From: Luidia sarsii
Lineage: Eukaryota; Echinodermata; Asteroidea; Paxillosida; Luidiidae
Direction of reading: 5' to 3'
Assembly (NCBI GenBank): GCA_949987565.1
Contig: OX465103.1
Span: 26,748,835-26,812,834 of the forward strand
Length of the DNA stretch: 64,000 nt
Part shown: positions 47,049 to 58,680 of the stretch, piece after piece
Position numbering within the stretch: position 1 is the first letter of the stretch
How the letters are laid out: each line of letters starts with the position of its first letter
Position numbers and translations under genes: made by a program
The notes under the pieces: generated by a model
Told to the model about the DNA's origin: nothing
Seen by the model: only the letters and a program-made list of their open reading frames with translations
Databases searched by the model: none

Positions 47049-47195
47049 TGTGACTATCTCTCTCATCCGCTCTCTGTCTGTCTCTTTCTCTGTCTCTCTG
47101 ATTCAAAGTTTCCAACGCTCTCGTGCAATCTGTCTCTGTCACTCCCTGTCCCTGTCTCTCTGTCTCTCTGTCCCTCTCTCTTTCTCTCTCATAGC
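47049..47195. repeat. TCTCTGTC-rich simple repeat
   Basis: Irregular CTCTGTCTC units follow directly after the MITE; a similar patch (46515-46600) precedes it, so the MITE sits inside one CT-rich region. Confidence 0.8.
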
Positions 47196-47199
47196 ACCA

Positions 47200-48450
47200 C
47201 ATCAATCATTTTTCCTAAAATATAAGCTGAGAAGAAAGAGCTGAGAGTAAATCAAGGTTATCATCCACACAGATGTCTGGCTCTTTCAATGGTACTTGTA
47301 CAGATGCCATTCCATGTCCTCTGGCAATAGAAACTGAATGAGTTTCTCGCTGTTATGAAATATTAATGGTGCCTTCTGTATCAAGGTCAGACTAATGCAA
47401 TAGCAATTTTTATTATCCCGCTAGGATCAGACAGTCTGGCTATGATACTTTTGAAGATTTGTATATTTCTGGTCAGCAAACCATTGGCACCATACATGTA
47501 TAGCTGTATTACTTTTTAAGCCTCAATTTAAGATTAGCGGTACCTCTCGCAAAGGTAGAATGGCCAAGCCTACATGTACAATGTAGACTGGCAATGTACA
47601 TGTACATGTATAAAAGAGTTGAAGCATACAGTACATGTACATGTACCTACCGGTATGACATGACACATGCTCTGAAAATACATGTACCGTGCCCTTTAAA
47701 TGTTCAGCACATACCGGTAACAACTGAGGAGTAAAAGTGCCGATGTTTATTTGAAATGTCTTTCGACTTCTTTCAGATACATGTAAATGTTCATGTACAT
47801 GTATGCCATCGAGGAAGCAGGTGATCGCACTATTTTTTTCTCCTTTTTAATGGCAACGCAGCCGGAGGACGGAACAAGATCCCTGTTCTCATTAAGTCAT
47901 CCACTCCATGCTCAGTGCCAGGCGTGACAAGGGAGGGATATCGCAGACCTCTCCGCTCCTGACCGATGTGATACATGAATGTGTTCTGCGACGAATAAAC
48001 AGGTGTTCCATTATGTATATCGTACACCGTGGGACAACCCAATGGTTGAACATCTCGGGTGGTGAGTGGCAAAGCGGTCAATTGATTAAAGGAACTGTCT
48101 CTCGACAATACGTCTAATAGACCGTGGTCTCAACCTTCACAGTCCCATTGGAAGCAAGGCATTGCGTCTAATAATAGGCTGTGGTCTTAACCTTCTTCAG
48201 CATCTCATTGGAATTTTGAAGCAATGTGCAAAGTTGACTTAGAGTAATATAAACCAAAAATGTGCAAACTTCTTACTGACTCAAACGACCAAAATTAAAA
48301 AACGCCATGACCTGACCTCTGAATTTATGGAATGTGGAAACTTTGTGGTGACACCATGTTAGGCCATCTCGTCCTGGGAGTAAGGCCCTGAGAATAGGGA
48401 GTCAATCAGTGTAACAGGACAGCGTGAGCACTGTCCTGGAACACTGTCTG
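47200..48450. other. Unique DNA with repeat pieces
   Basis: A worn palindromic-family piece (cccgctaggatcagacagtc) is at 47417, GTACATGTAC tracts are at 47590-47650 and 47785-47805, and the family head and foldback motif ttgtggtgacaccatg are at 48250-48360. No gene recognised. Confidence 0.35.
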
Positions 48451-48464
48451 AAATGTTGAGTTAA

Positions 48465-48757
48465 AGAAGAATGAAACCCAAAGAAAAATGTTGGCTTATC
48501 TGATTGGACGTTAAAAACAACCTACAATTACCTATGTGCTACTCACCTACGAGTTTCATAAAGAGGGAAAAATCATGGAATTCGGTCGAATTCACGTTCC
48601 CGCAAACCGCCACCATTTTGAATGGCCCGCCAGTCACCGAATTCCATGTTTTTTCTCTCTTTATGAAACCCGTAGGTGAGTAGCACATAGGTAATTGTAG
48701 GTTGTGTTTAACACCCAATCAGATAAGCCAACATTTTTCTCTGGGTTTCATTCTTCT
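48465..48757. mobile_element. Foldback MITE with ~125-bp inverted arms and TTAA borders
   Basis: The arms start AGAAGAATGAAACCCAAAGA and match, inverted, over about 125 bp with roughly 90 % identity; about 40 bp of unique loop contains caaaccgccaccattttgaa. TTAA directly flanks both sides (48461-48464 and 48758-48761). Target could be TTAA or the TA inside it, so superfamily is open. No coding capacity. Confidence 0.85.
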
Positions 48758-49059
48758 TTAATGGTTCTTCTCGCAGCCGCACTCCCTTGGAGTGTGCCAA
48801 CCACCGCGCTGCGCTTCCAACATGCAACCCTTGCAAGCCATACCCTGTTGAAGACAAAGCAGGCTCGGACGATTTGAATAGATTTCTAACCGATTCGTAA
48901 TCCCAATTCCCCACCTGAAACTTCACAATAACCCCCAACGTTGTATAATTCATTCCCATCCAGACACTTGATTGGCCAATCCAGAATGCTATGCAACGAC
49001 GCGTACAGCATGCATTTTTCCAATTTTTTTTTTTTTTACATCAGCTTCTGAAATGTCAA

Positions 49060-49355
49060 AACATTAGGAGTGCCTGAGGTTTCAATCCTAGCAGGACCTT
49101 TCTCAAAAGGAAAATTTCAGCCTTTGAGAATTAATGAGATAGGTCCTACTAGTACTCTAGGATCGATACCTCAGGCCCTCCTGATTTTGGGGTCATTTAG
49201 GTCATTTTAGTTGGCAAACAGTTTGCAATGCTTCTGTGTGTTACCCCACATGTAGGCTTCTAAAATAAACGGTCTAATGACTTCAGGGGAATCTTAAAAG
49301 TTAGTGGGCCTGACGTTTCGATCCTAGCAGGACCTTTCTCAAAGGCAGAGGAAAC
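49060..49355. mobile_element. Palindromic-family element plus an extra arm
   Basis: Worn element at 49065-49240 (gaggtttcaatcctagcagg ... ctctaggatcgatacctcag, tail gttggcaaacagtttgcaat). A well-kept single arm (gggcctgacgtttcgatcct, agcaggacctttctcaaagg) is at 49303-49348. Confidence 0.7.
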
Positions 49356-49869
49356 TTCAGGGGAAATGATGAAGCTTGGAGCGAAGGGATAAGGGCCAAG
49401 AAGGCTGCCATTGCCATGTGTCAACCAACAACAGCCGTTGAGAACTTTGCTCATATATCCCTAATGACTTACTATTACGGGTAGGAGGGATACAAAAAGT
49501 TGCTATCTTCTTTCTCCTGGTGCCGTGATGGTCTTCCAGCTCCCACCTAAACACTACCTCCTTTCCATTCAGGTTAATGCAACACATATATTTGTTATTC
49601 CGATGAAGAGAGAAATGTTGCAGTGGATTAAATGATTGAATTATTCCAGGGCCCCGCTCTCTGTGTCTCTCTCCTCTCTCTCTTCCCCCCCCCCTCCTTC
49701 GCTTTGGCACGGGAGTGCTGCAGTGTTGTTGACTCTACAGGGAAAGCCGTGGCTCATGCTCATGTCCGTGGGCAAAGGCCAACCTTTACGGAGGGGAGGG
49801 GGTCTATCCTCGCATGATGCAAGGAGAGGTGAACGCAGTTGGGACCTCCCGCGCATCTCCCCAAGGCTG

Positions 49870-49985
49870 TCTGAGAGGGAGGGGGAGAGGGAGGAGGAGA
49901 GGGAGGAGGAGAGGGAGGAGGAGAGGGAAGAGGAGAGGGAGGAGGAGAGGGAGGAGGAGGAGGAGGCAAGGGAGAGGGGAGGGGT
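49870..49985. repeat. GGAGGAGAGG simple repeat
   Basis: Ten-base GGAGGAGAGG-type purine units on the plus strand. Confidence 0.9.
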
Positions 49986-50189
49986 AAGGCATAGCGGGCT
50001 CTATGGCTTGATATTGAGATGCTTGGAGGTTTGAGGTCAGGCAGTGCAATAAGGGTTCATCTGATAAGAAGGGACCGACAGTCTCGGTCTCACTGTCAGG
50101 CTGGCTCGCCATCAGCAAAGATACATACAGTACATGCCTCTCTTACTATTTCAGGCTCTGTTCACCTGTATCAGTGTACAGTATGTCTC

Positions 50190-50203
50190 TTTCTCCTCCC
50201 CCT

Positions 50204-50236
<33 letters not shown>

Positions 50237-50350
50237 TCCCTCCCTCTCTTTCTCTCAATGTCCCTCCCTTTCTATGGAGTTCCAGTTTTCTGTTTTTCTC
50301 CCTCCATCTCTCTTGCCTTTCACTGGCTCCCCCCCCCCCCCCATGTCAGG
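50190..50350. repeat. CT-rich tract
   Basis: C-runs and a (CT)n stretch at 50212-50236, then CCCTCC units. Confidence 0.85.
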
Positions 50351-50469
50351 AGAACAGAATTACATTACCTCAGACAGATAGACAGATGTATCTAGGGTCG
50401 GCCCAAGGTTGGGGATTCATTAGCCAGTTCTGACCCTGAGATCCTATTTCAGTCGATCCCACCTTAAGA

Positions 50470-51430
50470 ATACTGGTACATGTATGTAAATCTAATAGGC
50501 AACCTTTAATCTAAATTATGTCTATAGATACATGTACATTATGTACATGTAGGCCTATATATATTTTTTGTTTTATTTAAAGAATTAAAGAATCGGCCTA
50601 TTATATATTTTTTGTTTTATTTAAAGAATTAAAGAATCGGGTAATAATAAATGATAATGTAGCTCATTGAATATTTTACATTGATTACAATTTACAAGGT
50701 ACAGTGGTACATGTACAGGTACAGGTACTGCACGTGCACTGTACATGTACCAGGGTTAACCTACAGTGTACTGTAGGTCCCATATGAATGCATACTCTTA
50801 TGTACATTATGTGTAGGCGTACTGACAGTATGCACACGCCCTTGCTTGTCGCCATCTATCAAAAGTGCGAACGCTGGCGATGCAATCGTGAGCAGACAAT
50901 TGGAACTTGCACATTGTCCGTGGAGTGGCAATCGCAAGACTCAACAGCCAGTTGCAAAGTGTGAAATTAATTAAAATCTTACGAGAGGAAACATGCGCTG
51001 CGCCTTATCGTGACAGTACTAGGGGAGTCGTGATGTGCGACCTAATGGAGCAATTATACATCCATGGGCACATTAACGCAACCAATTTCTGGGCACTAAG
51101 GCATCATCAATAACACACAATGAGCCGACAGTTTGTACAGAGTTGGGGGAAATTGGTGGTTGCGCTAATGAAAGATGGAAACTGCCTCTGCCTTTGAAGT
51201 GCATTTACAGTACTTTGCACTTAAATACATCAATATTCAATAGTTACATTATTTTAATGTCATATATTATCATCAGCGTTTTTCACAAAATGGCAAACCA
51301 TTCTCAAAGTAACAATTGCATATTAAGAACATACCGTGTATCCCATAGCGGAAAACAGTATAATTCGCTTTATGCTGTTAAACTCATAGAACACATTTGC
51401 AATTTACATTCACTGCACATCATAGATATT
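50470..51430. other. Unique DNA with a 49-bp tandem duplication
   Basis: The block atatattttttgttttattt, aaagaattaaagaatcgg occurs twice at 50558-50640. Short GTACATG tracts are at 50530 and 50705-50755. No exon recognised. Confidence 0.45.
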
Positions 51431-51590
51431 ATGACGTTTGCATCAAGGAGAATGTCCATTACGCACGGCGTAAGAAGTCGTGGGTTCAAATCCAGCCCAG
51501 AGCAGCCTGTATTTATTTGTTTTCAGCAGGCAGTGCAAATGATACACCAACCCGGTCAAACCACTTATTCAATTTCAGTCTCCCGTCTCC
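51431..51590 (+). mobile_element. Family 1 SINE copy fused to an inverted SINE tail
   Basis: The first 35 bases match the SINE 3' end in minus sense (gacgtttgcatcaaggagaa). They are followed in plus sense by a B-box-like gtgggttcaaatccagccc, gagcagcctgtatttatttg and ttcagcaggcagtgcaaa. Confidence 0.6.
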
Positions 51591-51599
51591 CTCGTGCTC

Positions 51600-52530
51600 G
51601 CTGCTCGTACAGCAGGGGACAACAACCTGATTTGTCTGGCTGTCTAATGGCCGATTCCTTCACTCCGTATGGGACGGGTCCACACGAACCACGCAGCAGA
51701 AAATCAAGGAAGACAAATCCCGGCGCACAAAAAAAAAAAACATCCAGCAAATTCTGAAGAAGGCAGACGTCGAATCCCTGACGGGGGAGGGCTCATGATG
51801 GCACGCTGTGTCCAATAACCAGCCAAGATTCGTAGTTGGCTCACAGAGTCGGATCCTTTCCTGCTGTCTCCAATATCATTATTCCAGTCTGATTGCCCCT
51901 CTCCCCCCTTCTTTCCCCCCTCCCCTCCCCTCCCCGTCACCACCCCCTGCTTCCAACCCTCCCCCTTCACCGTCCCCTTCATCATGGGGGCGAGTGTCTT
52001 CAAACTCAAGTCTTGCCCTGCCCAGCCTGGAGCCTGGAGCCTGGAGCCGGGAGCCGGGAGCATTCGGGGGGACGACGGAGCCGATCATTAAAAGTCAAGC
52101 AAAATTCAAAGACAGGGGGGGGGGGGAGTCTGCCTCCACAGAGTTTTACCCTGGCCTATACCCTCCACAATCTTCCCCGTTCAATAGCTTCTATTTCACC
52201 TTGGTGTGGGGTGACTGCACAGTGTGTTGTGATTCTCACGCTCGATGCCTGCCTTGTCTGCACCTCCAAACCCGCATGAATATAATGTGCACGTTTATGT
52301 ACATGCACCTGTACTCCAGCACACTTGACTGCCACCGAGAGGGGTCAGCACAAAATTTTTTTTAGCTCATGTCTCCCACATTGCACACCTCGATTCATTT
52401 ACGACTTGGAGTCCAGTGAGCACTTTTGCACTTTGCACTCAGAGTCTCAGACCATAGAGGGGCGTGGGCTTGACTTACATGTAGGATTCTGGCAGGGACC
52501 TTTTAGGCTTTCACTAAGAATGACTTTCAA
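51600..52530. other. Unique DNA, C-rich in the middle
   Basis: It contains a CCCCTCCCC-rich segment (51895-51985), a short tandem of ctggagc/cgggagc units at 52025-52060 and G runs at 52114. No gene recognised. Confidence 0.35.
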
Positions 52531-52534
52531 GTTG

Positions 52535-53475
52535 CATACTGTACTGTACATGTGTGTACATGTACACAGTTTTCTACATGCATGTACAGTAGTACAGAAT
52601 AGCCTATACTACATGTAAGTAGGCATGATTGACGACATGCCAACGGTACATGTACGTACATGTACGTATCCCACATGTATTTACACGTATAATGTGTAAG
52701 TCGGCAAAATGACGACTTACAGTACATGTCGGCATCGGCATAAGTCGTCACAAAAATGCCGGTCCCGACGGTGCCGACTAATAGCCGAGGTTTACTGTAC
52801 ATGCAGTACTGTACAGTCATGTACATGTACACAAATGTACATGTACATACATACATGTACATGTACATGTACATGTACATGTACGTGTACGTGTACATGT
52901 ACATGTACATGTACCTGTAGAATTGTCTGGCTTGGATCATGCTTGGATCCACCTTTCAGAAAGGTCCTGCTGGGACCTCTAAATGGCTAGAATTGCAGGA
53001 GTGCACTGAGGGAGAATGCAATTTGATAAAGGCAGTCAGTACATCTTGTACTGGTGTACATGCTCATTTGCTCGTACAGTATACATGTACATGTATATAA
53101 TGTACATGTAGGTACATGTACTGTAGTGTATGGTACAGTACAGTACCAGTACTTTATATGTACACTTGTACAGTACATGTATGCTCATTTTCTAATTTCT
53201 ATACTCACTCTACATGTCACTATACATGTATGAATACATGTGTACATGTACTATACACATGTGATACTCGGAGCGAACTCAATGGACAAATGCCAGTGTT
53301 CATTATACAATTGTACTGTACATGTACATGTACTATACTTGTACAATTTGATGGATGCCTGCTGTAAACATTTAAATTAATTAAAAATACAGTATTCACA
53401 GACCTACATTGTACACGTACCGGTGCAATGTACATGTACATGTACGTACAGTACCGGTACATACATGTACACAGT
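52535..53475. repeat. Long GTACATGTAC-rich region
   Basis: Tracts are dense at 52640-52670, 52795-52915 and 53075-53480. A worn arm of the palindromic family (cagaaaggtcctgctgggac) lies at 52957. Confidence 0.8.
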
Positions 53476-53483
53476 ACCGATCG

Positions 53484-53700
53484 AAAATATTTTCACGATT
53501 CGCGAAGGATTAATCGCGAAGGATTATTCGCGAACGCTTCGCATTTTCTAAAGAAATACCGGGTTAGGGGGTCGTTTCATTCGCGAAGATGACTGCCGAT
53601 TCGCGAATATCAGCGGCCATTACAGGCGAGAATATACAAAAAAGCTTCGCGAAGACAGCTTCCATCTTCGCGAACGAAAGCTGCTCTCTTCGCGAACGAT
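53484..53700. other. Cluster of TTCGCGAA palindromes
   Basis: At least eight TCGCGA cores occur in about 220 bp, most as TTCGCGAA. The region is CpG-rich in contrast to the neighbouring DNA and leads straight into the tandem units. Confidence 0.75.
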
Positions 53701-54653
53701 CTGCGAATGGTCTTCGCGAGTCGAGTCTGACGAATTTCCGACCACTGCCGTACGTAACAAAGTAAACAACGTGGTCGTGTGTAGCGTGCGGACACCCAGC
53801 ACACTCGACGGCTCAGTCAAATTTCAATTAATTTTTTTAATTGGGAAACAAATCTAGTTTCAGTTTAGCTTTACCTCACCAGCAGCGTACATGTATCTTC
53901 TAGAAATCCAGCAAATTCGGGAACATTTTCGTCTCTAACCTTTTGAGATGTCGAAACTTGAAAATGGCATATTTATGGCGGCCGGACGTCTCTCTTGGCG
54001 AACGAAAGCTGCTCTCTTCGCGAACGATCTGCGAATGGTCTTCGCGAGTCGAGTCTGACGAATTTCCGACCACTGCCGTACGTAACAAAGTAAACAACGT
54101 GATCGTGTGTAGCGTGCGGACACCCAGCACACTCGACGGCTCAGTCAAATTTCAATTAATTTTTTTTAATTGGGAAACAAATCTAGTTTCAGTTAAGCTT
54201 TATCTCACCAGCAGCGTACATGTATCTTCTAGAAATCCATCAATTTCGGGAACATTTTCGTCTCTAACCTTTTGAGATGTCGGAACTTGAAAATGGCATA
54301 TTTATGGCGGCCGGACGTCTCTCTTGGCGAACGAAAGCTGCTCTCTTCGCGAACGATCTGCGAATGGTCTTCGCGAGTCGAGTCTGACGAATTTCCGACC
54401 ACTGCCGTACGTAACAAAGTAAACAACGTGGTCGTGTGTAGCGTGCGGACACCCAGCACACTCGACGGCTCAGTCAAATTTCAATTAATTTTTTTAATTG
54501 GGAAACAAATCTAGTTTCAGTTTAGCTTTACCTCACCAGCAGCGTACATGTATCTTCTAGAAATCCAGCAAATTCGGGAACATTTTCGTCTCTAACCTTT
54601 CGAGATGTCGGAACTTGAAAATGGCATATTTATGGCGGCCGGACGTCTCTCTT
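53672..54653. repeat. Three tandem ~328-bp CpG-rich units
   Basis: Units start at gaacgaaagctgctctcttc: 53672, 54000 and 54329 (328 and 329 bp); the third ends about 54653. They differ at only a handful of sites each. Each carries two TTCGCGA motifs, a gtaacaaagtaaacaacgtg segment, and atatttatggcggccggacg, which includes an ATGGCGGC (YY1-like) string. Units 1 and 3 share variants that the middle unit lacks. Short frames of 65-110 codons recur in each unit, without domain features. Confidence 0.95.
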
Positions 54654-55000
54654 CGTGGCGTGAGCCGGAAAACGGGGGGTGGGGGCATCAAACCAAACTC
54701 GCCATATTCGACCGCCGACCGGGCCCTATTAACATTGTTCAATTTGTTCAATATTACCATGAAATCGAAGCCTATATTCTCCTCTATCTGTTTTTCAACT
54801 TTCAACTGAACACTGAAATAAACAACATTAAATTACGCCCAAAAGAATGGACGACCATTCTTTGCACTTTTGTCTAGGTTGTCCAGAGTGGAGTCCGAGC
54901 GCCGCCTCCACGTTGTCACGTACACCGCTGGTGCCCGAACCAGACTACAGCATTCCAGGCGGCATGACGAGGCGCAATGAGTCCGTGTAAAATATACGTG
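54654..55000. other. Unique GC-moderate DNA after the tandem units
   Basis: This stretch includes cgccatattcgaccgccgac and a CpG-containing segment at 54890-54990. Open frames on both strands are short and unrecognised. Confidence 0.3.
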
Positions 55001-55175
55001 TACATGTACACGTACTGTACATGTACATATACATGTACATGTACACGTACATGTAAGTGTACACGTACACGTAATGTACATGTACATGTACATGTACAGT
55101 ACATAATGTACAATTGTACAGTACATAATGTACAGTACATGTACAGTACATACATGTACATGTACATGTACACAG
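55000..55175. repeat. GTACATGTAC tract
   Basis: Nearly continuous GTACATGTAC/ACGTAC palindromes. Confidence 0.9.
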
Positions 55176-55179
55176 ACCG

Positions 55180-57400
55180 ACGTCACGACCAGCCGTACGT
55201 ACGCATGAGCTACTCATCAAGCTTGTGTTTGCAAAAAGCGACACTCGGTATTCTGACACGTTAAAAAAAACCTGATTAACAATGAAAAACGACATCCGGA
55301 TTTTTTGTGGGGGAGGGGGTCAGGGAAAATTCTTCAACTAGTACTGGCAATTTTTTTTTTTGTATTCCCACCTCGGCCGTAATATGGCAAATGAGTTGGT
55401 ATTTTCAGTTTGCTCATTTATTACAAACCTTGAGTTACATGTAGTTTCTTATTCCTCATTTTTATTCCTTCATTTACAGTTGATGTTTCTTACTTACTTT
55501 TTAAGAAGATCTTGCCAGCAGAATCGGTCGGGGTGTAAAGACGCAGCTACATATAGCTGCTGAATCAATTAATGATTTCATTATTTATGGTATTGTATGG
55601 ACAAATATCTCTCTTTAATGAAAAATCATATTTTTTTATTAATCTGTGTACATGACTTTGTATACATGTAAGTAAATATTAGCCGGTTGGTTGGGTCAAC
55701 TACTCATCAGAGCCATCCTGTCACTCTGTGTCACCCAAATTGACTTCAGTTGTCTAAAACAGGTAAGTGAACTTAAATATTTTCAAAATGAATTCTTTGC
55801 ATTTACCCTGAACACTAAAAATCCAAGTGTGCTACTGAGCAGTACTATTTTACATGTTTGTGATTTTATAATTTGTTATTATGTTTTATTTCGTTTTGTT
55901 TTGTTTTTTGTTTTGTTGATTAATAATCATTGGTTTTATTTCCTTTTGTTATAATTATTTCTGGTTATGATAGTGTTAGTGTTACCAGCACATCTAAAAC
56001 CCCTATCCTTGTTTCTGTGCAATATTACAAGGGGCAATAAGTCGTTCATTCTCCAATCATCGTTAAAAGTTTAAGGGTGTCTCGCTTATTTTTCTTTAAA
56101 TATTTTTCGGAGGGTTGTTCACTTGCTTCATATTATTTCATTGTTCTTTCACTTTTAATTTTCAAGAAAGGCAACCAAAAAGATGTTCTGCTTCCGATTA
56201 CATGCCATTTCAAAATAGGGTACATGTAGGTACATGTAGGTCGGGTTTTTTGTGTGTTTTGTTTGGCCAATTTTTTATGTGTACAATCATAAGGAGGTAT
56301 CCGCATGTGGTCAAGACTTAATACGATCAAATTATACATTTAATTTTTATCATCATTTTTTCCTTTGAAAAAAGAGGGTCGGTCAGGTAACCATAAGCAG
56401 AACTATTTTTTTTTTTTGCCCAATCTTGGTAATCAACAATATCTATAAGTATACGTTGGAACAGGAAGTAAATTTTATAAATGTCACCATGTTGATGTTT
56501 GTTGTTTTTTCATAACATGTTGCCATTAACATGACATTTGCAAATTCAAACATAATTTACTGTTACTCTCCTGAGACTGTTTGCCAAACGCTAAGTGTTT
56601 CTTCGTTTTTCAGTGACATGCTGGAAACTGTTGGAGGACTGGTGTGAGATTACCTAAAAATATATATATTTTCCCCATTAGAAACTTAGTAAATCATTCT
56701 TAATTTCTTAAAGCTTACCTTTCTGTCATGTTCATAACATTTGTTTGTTCTCAACTCACTGAAGTTAGTTGGCTGTTGTCTCGCTGGACTACCTGATGAC
56801 CTACTACTGTAGGTTCGACACCTAGGAGATTTGGTAAGAATCTCTTCAAAGATGTCGAAGGACGAGGTGAGATGTATGCCCCAACAAACTGATAAAAACG
56901 TCCGAAACTACTCAAACTGTGCGTCAATGTCAATTTGCATTTGTGCCCATAATTTACTTACTAAAAGTAAGTCAAATTTATTTGTTCCAGACAACAAAAT
57001 ACTTTATCAAAGTATTTATATTTAGGTCGAAAATCATTGTATGTCATTACAAGATGGGCAGTTTGAGTAGTCGTAGTCATGTGTTTGTATGCTGACTTTT
57101 TAATCAATACTCTTTGTATTCAAATGTAAATGTTTCTTAGATGGATTTCTTTCTTCACAGCAAACTCATCGGTGTTTCACTCGAAAAACAGTCCACTTTT
57201 TGGAAAAAGTATAGACGCCATTGGGACGCCAACGGTTTTCATTCTGACAAGACTCGTGTTGTAAATCAAATACATCATGGTAGCATTTCTTCATGCTCAA
57301 GATTCCTATTTCAACTGTGCAGTTGATCCTATAAGCATGATGTATTCAATACTGCCATCAAATCTTACCATCGTGCTCGATCATGACTGTCATGTAATAA
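55180..57400. other. AT-rich DNA with isolated splice-like signals, gene uncertain
   Basis: Plus-strand signals seen are a donor at aaaacag|gtaagtg (55764), acceptor-like gtttttcag at 56613, an ATG segment at 56852-56866 (MSKDE) followed by gtgaga, and a strong acceptor ttctttcttcacag at 57160. Joining the last two gives only 22 codons before a stop. They may belong to a non-coding or misread transcript; no protein can be supported. Confidence 0.2.
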
Positions 57401-58009
57401 GCATTGTCATGTAATAAGCACAAAATCATAGCAAGCCCCCAATCCCCATAAATGATATTCGTAAGCAGTTACAAATTGGATCGTGCTGGATTGTGCATGG
57501 AATGGGTTTCATTGTGTCTTGTAATGCTCTCGATGTACATCGTGTAAGCTAGGCCTACATGTACGTGTCATTTACTAAATACTAGTACTACTTGTACAAC
57601 TGTACAAGGCCAAATTCTGCACATAATTATACAGTACATGTACTGTACAGTACATGTACATGTACGGTGTACATGTACTTGTACATGTACACCGTACATT
57701 TGTACATATACATGTACTGTACATGTACATGTACATACCCTGCACACAGACATGACAGCACAGACATGACAGTAAACTGTACTGTACATGTACGTGTACG
57801 TACGTGTACATATACTACGTGTATACATATGCAATGCAAAACGCTAATTTGCATATGAAGGTAACCTGGTCGCGCGCTGTGCCCTATGACCTGGCTGCCT
57901 GACAACAGTGCTGAGAAACAGTTGATGGTGAGGTTAAAGGTCGCAGCACGTGTGTACAATAATAATGTAAATTAATGTGTGTGTATATTAATGTACATCA
58001 TAGAGCTAT

Positions 58010-58510
58010 GGTTTACACGTACACATGTACATGTACATGTACATGTACCGGTACATGTACAGGTACATGTTCAATAGTATACGTTCATGTAAAGGTACAC
58101 AATGTACACAATACTTGTACTCGCACAATACTTGTACTCGCTTCGGAATTTACATCTTAAGTACATGTACATGTACATTACATGTACATTACATGTACAT
58201 GTACTGTACATGTACATGTACTGTACATGTAATGTACTGTACATGTAATGTACAGTACGTACTGTACATTACATGTACTGTACAGTACATGTACATTGTA
58301 CATGTACTGTACATGTACAGTACAGTACAGTACAGTACAGTACAGTACAGTACAGTATGTAATGTACTGTACTGTACTGTACAGTACAGTATGTAATGTA
58401 CTGTACTGTACTGTACAGTACATGCAGTACATGTACACAACACATGTACAGTATATTATGTACTGTACATGTACAATTACAATTAAGTACAGTACATGTA
58501 CAATGTATTA
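58010..58510. repeat. GTACATGTAC and (GTACA)n tract
   Basis: The tract includes a pure (CAGTA)n run at 58317-58357 with an inverted (CTGTA)n partner, so it can fold on itself. Confidence 0.92.
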
Positions 58511-58588
58511 TGCTCCGGGAGCCTTATTTTGCACTAGTAATACTACGTGTGTACACATGTAAATGTATTGCAAACTCTCTTCGTGAGC

Positions 58589-58680
58589 AGCCTGAACTGA
58601 ACCAGTGCGAGATTGACCCAGAATCTTTGGAAGACTACGCAAAGGACAGAAAGAAAGTGACATGTATATCATTATATAAT
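58589..58680 (+). pseudogene. Possible coding remnant inside the inverted duplication
   Basis: After a CAG at 58589 the plus frame reads ELNQCEIDPESLEDYAKDRK before drifting to a stop. It looks protein-like (charged, no simple repeat), but no donor or partner exon was found and the family is not recognised. It may be a worn piece of a transposon gene lying between the arms. Confidence 0.25.

Noticed and set aside
56852..57214. Two-exon micro-peptide (MSKDE plus 17 residues)
   Set aside because: Splice sites look good but the joined frame is only 22 codons and no homologue is known to me; mentioned only as a splice-like signal.
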